Source: Hofstenia miamia (lineage: Eukaryota > Xenacoelomorpha > Acoela). Taken from it: a DNA stretch of 64,000 nucleotides. The notes below the pieces were generated by a model. The model had not been told where the DNA came from. It made no database searches and worked only from the letters and a program-made list of their open reading frames with translations. Location of the stretch: positions 3,166 through 67,165 of the forward strand of contig SCFE01000088.1 in the NCBI GenBank assembly GCA_004352715.1, given 5' to 3'. The first letter of the stretch is position 1, and each line of letters opens with the position of its first letter. Both the position numbers and the translations under genes were made by a program. Shown here one piece after another: positions 58,401 through 64,000 of the stretch.

Positions 58401-58654
58401 AGCCAAAAAATGTCAATCATCGAGTAGACTTCCTATTAATTTTGTTTAATTGAGTGAATGTTGTCAAATATATAGATTTCGTAGTACAGTAAAAATTGTA
58501 TTAGTTTAGTATTACACATGTAACAATATAAAAATGCCCACATGGCACCGCAACCCGCGTGGCATTTGAAATTCAGTACCCGCACTATACTGCACCAGAG
58601 CGGATAAATCCGCGGCCATCTTTGATCATAAACAATTATTTAATATTTTAGTAA

Positions 58655-59760
58655 AATGGCATTTCAAATACGTAAACGCGATGATCCTTGGAAAACAAAG
58701 TTTTATTCTGCTGAATATATTCATTGCCGTAGCCACTTATTTATCCTTGCATGCATTGGAGCAGCAAGGAAAATTCCATTCATAAAAGACTATACTCTTC
58801 CTTAAACAGCATTTGGAGGTTTTTTCATCGTTCTCCAAAACGATTACAGAAACTAGGATCAATTCAAGAGATATTAGACTTATCTAATCTCTGATTAGTT
58901 CAAGCTGGAGATACAAGATGTTCATCAAACTATCGATCTATTAAAACAATTTGCAGTAATTTTTTAGCTATTATAAGTACACTACAGGAGATCCATACGT
59001 CTGGAAATGATTTATGTACAGAAGCTGGAGGATTGCTGTTTTTCTACCAAGATGTGAAAATGATTCTCCTATTATTTGCATTGCAGCAAAATTACAGGTG
59101 TTAAATATGTTGACTAAAGAACTGCAGTGTAAATCCTTGCTCCTTCTTCCAAGTAATGCCACTATTTCTCGTTTGTTTGAAATTAAATCAATAAGTACTG
59201 CTGTTTTTCAAAGTATAATAAAAACTTTCATGAGAAGCTTATTTTAGATCATCTTGAAAAAATTGTAAAGCATTTAAAACACCGGCTTTTGAGTGACAGC
59301 TCACTAGCAATCTCAGAGCATGATAAAAATTTTTATGTTGATCCAACATATGATGAGAAAGAACTGGAATTAATTGTTAGTTGTTTTGAATGTGTTGATC
59401 CAATTGAGGAGGACATTGAATTGAGTGGAGGACAGTTCGGAACTACTTGCGAACAACATGTTTGATCTCGAGTTTTGACATTTTTGTTAAGCTTGCTAGC
59501 AATGCAGATGTTTCTCTTGAGTTTCCTTTAATGACAGTCCTTGCTTCAGGGTCATTGTGTGCCCCAATTGGAACTGCATCTGTAGAAAGATGTTTTTTAG
59601 CATTAGGCGCGGCAGCGACTATTACCAGAACATCTACTTTTCTCAATTCTAGCTGGCATTGAAGATAAATGCATTAACTATTTTAAACCAATTGTAAAAC
59701 AATGGCATACAATGAAGCCTCGCCGACTCCAACTGTCCTTCAATTAGAAAACTTTTAATT
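58655..59760 (+). pseudogene. hAT transposase relic, different family
   Basis: Frames broken many times: HCRSHLFILACIGAARKIPF (the H...L catalytic-domain region where hAT/ZMYM-type proteins read HC.sHsLnLa), HRSPKRLQKLGSIQEILDL, then QAGDTRCSSNYRSIKT (the usual TRW...), LFEIKSISTAVFQSIIKTF, DPIEEDIELSGGQFGTTCEQ, and a dimerisation block FPLMTVLASGSLCAPIGTAS VERCFLAL at 59520-59600. The hATC signature differs from that of the neighbouring minus-strand fragment, so these are two elements. Intronless; a domesticated gene is unlikely given the stops. Confidence 0.75.
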
Positions 59761-60048
59761 GTGTGATATGTCATGTAATTTTTTTGGCATTTATTGATAT
59801 ATTTATGGTTGAGATAAACCACGTTTTATCGTTTTTGTCATTTATAATGTGAACTGAATAAATTCGAATATAATGTAAGTTTAAGTATATATTTTTATCT
59901 AATGTCCCCTGTAAATTATACGATGGTATTCAAAATATTAGGAACCGCAAGTTTCCTTCTAGTTTTGTTTTACAAAATTTGTACATTTATCTATATTTTA
60001 TATTTATGCACAATTATGAAGTGTATGGATTGCTAGAACAAATTATTT

Positions 60049-60088
60049 TCTCTCTCTCTTTTTCTCTGTCACTTTCTCTCTCTATCAA
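60049..60088. repeat. (CT)n-rich tract
   Basis: tctctctctctttttctctg and continuing pyrimidine-only sequence. Confidence 0.8.
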
Positions 60089-60579
60089 AACCTGTTGTCA
60101 AGCATTAAGTTCTTTTCTAATTCTTGTAAATGTTATTGAGTAATCTTGGCAATATATCATCCTTTGAATTTAATTTACGAAAAATTGTATTGCATTTGTT
60201 AAGTAAATGTACAGCGTTTGAAGATAAATAACGAGGTAAGACTTTTTTTAATCTTCGCTTTTTACTTAAATGTTTCTAAAAACCGAAACTGGCTCCAATT
60301 ATACCAATATGCAATATTATTTAATCTTTGGCAACATCTATAGGAAGCATTTCATTGTATGAAGAGAAGGAATTAACATCAAGTTCATCATCAAGACATG
60401 TATATCCAAATGGCTTTAGAATGTCACTAGTTAAAAGTATAGAGACATCAATGCAACCATGAATAATGCCATGATTGGAAACAGTTGAATCAGGAGTTTG
60501 TTGTTGCATAAATACCAAGTTTGAGCTGCTTATGAAGAATTAATCTAGAATGTTTCATTTGACAAATTCTAATACATCA

Positions 60580-60584
<5 letters not shown>

Positions 60585-60615
<31 letters not shown>
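60585..60615. repeat. (AT)n microsatellite
   Basis: 31 bp of AT repeat immediately before the duplicated segment. Confidence 0.95.
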
Positions 60616-60616
<1 letters not shown>

Positions 60617-60619
60617 CGT

Positions 60620-61237
60620 TCGTTGATTTCAAAATTAATATTAAAAGTTGCATTTCTAGGATGGTTTCAAGAAAGAGTTCATCAACACGTGAAAATTTCT
60701 ACAAGCTAAAGGATCCTCACTCCTGTGTTAGCTTCGGATTAGGTAAACTCAAGTACTCTTAAAATTTGTTATTACATTCGATAAAAAATAATCGAATTTA
60801 TCTAAATTGCATTCAAGCTTTTCCCAATTTTGATATTGTCGAAATTAAATGTAAAAATACAGTAAATAGATGATTATGTGTTATATCGTTTTTGAAATTC
60901 TCGAGTTTCACTATAACATATAACCTGTCTCNTCGTTGATTTCAAAATTAATATTAAAAGTTGCATTTCTAGGATGGTTTCAAGAAAGAGTTCATCAACA
61001 CGTGAAAATTTCTACAAGCTAAAGGATCCTCACTCCTGTGTTAGCTTCGGATTAGGTAAACTCAAGTACTCTTAAAATTTGTTATTACATTCGATAAAAA
61101 ATAATCGAATTTATCTAAATTGCATTCAAGCTTTTCCCAATTTTGATATTGTCGAAATTAAATGTAAAAATACAGTAAATAGATGATTATGTGTTATATC
61201 GTTTTTGAAATTCTCGAGTTTCACTATAACATATAAC
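60620..61237. repeat. 305-bp exact duplication around a single N
   Basis: 60620-60924 and 60933-61237 appear identical, separated by ctgtctcN. Identity over 305 bp in AT-rich DNA next to an N indicates an unmerged contig overlap rather than a biological tandem duplication. Confidence 0.85.
60660..60742 (+). CDS. Candidate exon with possible start codon (duplicated by assembly)
   Basis: Between gttgcatttctag and GGATTAG|GTAAAC lie 83 nt. ATG is the second base onward, reading MVSRKSSSTRENFYKLKDPH then SCVSFGLG, phase 1 at the donor. Polar, serine/lysine-rich start typical of a cytosolic protein or phosphorylated tail. GC is raised. The copy at 60973-61055 is the assembly duplicate. Family unknown. 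Confidence 0.4.
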
Positions 61238-61239
61238 AT

Positions 61240-63190
61240 ACTATATTTAGCTGTAGCTTCCACACTCCTTGAATTCGCTTACACCTGAACTTTAAGATTA
61301 TTTGAGAAAATTGCCCCTGGGGAATTTCTAAGCTCACAATTATTAAAGCTGAGCTCTATCTGATAGAGGAGAATCCCATCTTCCCTTTTTGCTCTTATCT
61401 GCGACATCTGATTTTATGCACGGCACGTCTGAGTGGATTTGCGACATCTTTGCTCATATCAAGAAACATTTAAAGTTCTTTGTTGCTTCCATGGGCTCAA
61501 AACCTTATAAATGCCTGAACATTAGGTATGGAGAGAACTTAATACGTTTTCAAAAATTCGAATTTTTTAAGGAAAACTTGTTAATCTTTTCAAGAACTTC
61601 AGCCACGGTAATGCTAATAAAAATTTTGAACATTGCATTACAGCATATTCCTCAATAGACCTACACATGCCCCAATATTTTCAAATTTGCAAATAGGTTT
61701 GGAGAAAATTCTTTGTAAATGTGGTTTGTAAAATAGTTTGTCCTGTTTAAGGTTAATAGGAACTATGTTGTGTAAAAATAAGTCCACTATGACCTGTTAG
61801 GTAAACAGTTTACTAAAGCTAAGTTTTTTGTTTGGTGGTAAACCCTCTTCAGTAAAATGTATTGATTCAAGGATGCTTCCTTGTTTTCTTATTCTAATCA
61901 ACATTTTACAATGAATTACATTCATAAATAGTGCAGGCACAGTAAATATATCTTTTTTCATTATTGCACTACAAGAAACTATGCTAATGCTTGAATAAAA
62001 ATTCATCTTTTAATGCCTACATTATAGATATAGAAATAACAAAATTTACAAACAATAATGAATTTATTAAAATTTCCCTTACACAGAAGGCATAGGTGGA
62101 CATTTACGTTGAAAACTAAATAAAGAAACGAAAATTTGCCATTTTTCTAAATACATATATGCAAACACTCACCTTGTTGGGTTCTCAGTTAGATCATTTC
62201 ATTTCTGTCCAGTACCTAATAGGCTCTATCCAGAGTTGTCGTTGATAATGAAAAATAAGAAAAAATTCAAAATTACTTACAATTACGTATCAGTGTGGGC
62301 AAATTAATCCAAATGCAGTTAATTCAACAATTTACAAGCAATGTGCTGAAAAATAAAATTTAAATTTTAAGTTTTTCAATTTGAGTGAATAAATTTTCTA
62401 ACTTACCAAACCTAAAAATTATAGGAAATTTTTTGCCAAAATCATAAAATGGGTAGAATTGGCATTAATTTAGGACGGATTTGTGCAAAATCAGACTTGG
62501 GGCCAAATTTTTGGTGTGTGTTAGTCTCTGGTCTGATGTGGAAAATGCAACGCAGGACGCAGCGCAAAGTTACTGCCTTCCTGATTACTTCTAAGTAGAG
62601 AAAAATATAACAATAGTTATTGCTTTTGATGGTAAATAAAATGTTATCACAGAAATGTGCACCTCGACATGATAACAGCTCTATGGAACCGTTTATGTGA
62701 CGGCATCTTATTATTAAAATATTTATTAAATGCAAATGTAGTTATTAATCTCAAGCAGAAATTTGGTTCAATATAATATTATAGCCTGTACTGCGTAGAT
62801 TTAGAGTCTAGAATTTCAATGCATACGATTGTACAAGAAACTGTACAAAGTAGCCAAGCAATGTAATCAATTTATATCAACAAGCGATTTGATTTTATGT
62901 GAAATTTCCACATCAACACAATCCTTAAGTTTCATAGAGATCTATCATTTATGTGTCACTTTCAAATTCTTGAGGATAGACTGAATTCAGAATAACTTTT
63001 CTAAATTGAAGAAGAAATACTATTGCACAAAATATATTTGCTAACCAGTATTAGTAATATTATATCATCACCATTAATGATTTAAGGTAAAGACTAAAGG
63101 TTTGCAACAGAAATAAAGGAAATAGTTTGATGAAAATTTATATTATTCATTATAACTTTAAGCCTTGTTTAAATTTAGAGACGACAGTTT
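61240..63190. other. AT-rich non-coding region
   Basis: An 89-codon open frame at 61389-61655 has no recognisable domain. Nothing else supported. Confidence 0.35.
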
Positions 63191-63194
63191 ATAG

Positions 63195-63338
63195 CTTTGC
63201 AAAAACAGATAGCCGATTCATTAAGCGAACCAAAAATCCATCAATATTCACTCTATTCAATTTCCCTGAACCTGACGCTTACATACATAAATGGTTGGAG
63301 CATCGTGCTAACATATGCTATATGTGTCATTCAACAAG
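63195..63338 (+). CDS. Candidate internal exon, 144 nt
   Basis: Acceptor gacagtttatag and donor CAACAAG|GTAACA. In one frame it reads FAKTDSRFIKRTKNPSIFTL then FNFPEPDAYIHKWLEHRANI CYMCHST, phase 2 at both ends, which splices in frame to the exon at 63677. A second frame (QKQIADSLSEPKIHQYSLYS ... YAICVIQQ) is also open. The phase match with the next exon favours the first. Unidentified. Confidence 0.33.
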
Positions 63339-63676
63339 GTAACACTTTGATCACGATTAGTGTTGTAGCAACATTTTTATAATTTTCCCTGTAAACCGAG
63401 AGTTTGGAATTTATTGTTAGTGTTTACATGTATAATATTACAGTCAAATTCCACACTCCAACAGATAAGAAATACTTTTTAAATTTTTATTTTGAGAATT
63501 TTATGCCTTAATATAATGAAATGGGTAATGCGTATATAACTCGAATTGGAGCTTGCTGTAGTATAGCATAAATGCTATCTAAACGCTTAATGAATTTTCT
63601 TATTAAAACTCCAGCTAATGTATTAAATGAAAATTTAAATTTTATAAATTTTTGACTATATGAATTTCAATTTTAG

Positions 63677-63932
63677 TGTAGCTCTTCATATTTTCGGAAT
63701 AGCATTGGTAGTATTTGAACTCTGTGGACCTAGTCATTATATGTTGATTGATGATGAGCATAGTGTTGGAATTAGTCTCCTTGGACATTGCTATACACAT
63801 CAATGTAAAAAAGACAGTTTCAAGGAGTCATTCCAACATCAAATGAACAAACTATCCAATGAGCGAAATGCATTAACACCTATGCTTTGGTACTTCTATG
63901 TATTTTGTACTGGTATATTAAATTTCGACTGA
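63677..63932 (+). CDS. Candidate terminal exon with membrane helix
   Basis: Acceptor tgaatttcaattttag; after completing a serine codon the frame reads VALHIFGIALVVFELCGPSH, YMLIDDEHSVGISLLGHCYT, HQCKKDSFKESFQHQMNKLS and ends NFD TGA at 63930-63932. One hydrophobic helix then a mixed soluble region. Phase 2, compatible with 63195-63338. No family recognised. Confidence 0.35.
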
Positions 63933-64000
63933 ATTTTCCAATTATTTCATTAGGCGCATTTTAAATATTGAAATTTTAAAATCCTACTAATCATAGAAAT

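Noticed and set aside
1-64000. CRISPR arrays, bacterial operons, tRNA or rRNA genes
   Set aside because: None seen; introns, LINEs and microsatellites show a eukaryotic genome, and the tandem arrays lack regular unique spacers.

Overview
The window is a draft-assembly stretch of an AT-rich animal genome. It holds spliced genes with GT-AG introns, a secreted frizzled-related protein (a metazoan-only Wnt modulator), Penelope-like, APE-type and restriction-like-endonuclease (RLE) retroelements, hAT and Tc1 DNA transposons, many (AT)n and (TAA)n arrays, and a degenerate CCCTAA telomere-type tract. An AT-rich invertebrate (cnidarian, sponge, flatworm or similar) fits, but the sequence alone does not fix the phylum. 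Assembly gaps lie at 758-887, 4778-5430, 20640-20668, 23811-23861, 24597-25596, 32257-32912 and 40235-40366. Single Ns lie at 7833, 12546, 26450, 31372, 31947, 52534 and 60932, and several of these join repeated or non-contiguous pieces.

The one host gene that can be built end to end is on the minus strand: a 306-residue secreted frizzled-related protein in three exons (41694-41217, 39940-39806, 36416-36109). Both introns are phase 1. It has a signal peptide, a ten-cysteine frizzled CRD and a netrin-like (NTR) domain, with two inverted CCAAT boxes upstream and an AATAAA downstream. Further exon candidates with good splice sites but no recognisable family are at 10009-10050, 15072-15155, 16384-16647, 54689-54789, 55254-55381, 60660-60742, 63195-63338 and 63677-63932 (plus), and at 11443-11331, 27539-27334 and 45686-45564 (minus).

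Layout. 1-5.5 kb: non-coding, with a roughly 120-bp minisatellite. 5.5-9 kb: a Penelope-like element interrupted by a TTAA-flanked piggyBac-type MITE, joined at a single N to an APE-type LINE. 10-19 kb: candidate exons plus a hAT-like MITE and a Tc1-type MITE. 19-23 kb: a LINE tail and a decayed Tc1/mariner transposase. 23-34 kb: a retroelement graveyard, with RLE-type (R2/NeSL-like) fragments, repeated copies of one APE-type LINE, and the C-terminus of the same Penelope family. 36-42 kb: the sFRP locus with a Tc1 relic in intron 2. 43-52 kb: LINE tails, the GC-rich 5' end of the RLE-type element, and a 525-bp hAT MITE with a perfect 8-bp target duplication. 57-60 kb: another RLE-element 5' fragment, a telomere-like tract and two unrelated hAT transposase relics. 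60-64 kb: an assembly duplication carrying a candidate exon, and a candidate terminal exon pair.

All transposon genes seen are broken by stops, frameshifts, deletions or gaps, so no complete autonomous element is present. No tRNA, rRNA or CRISPR array was recognised.
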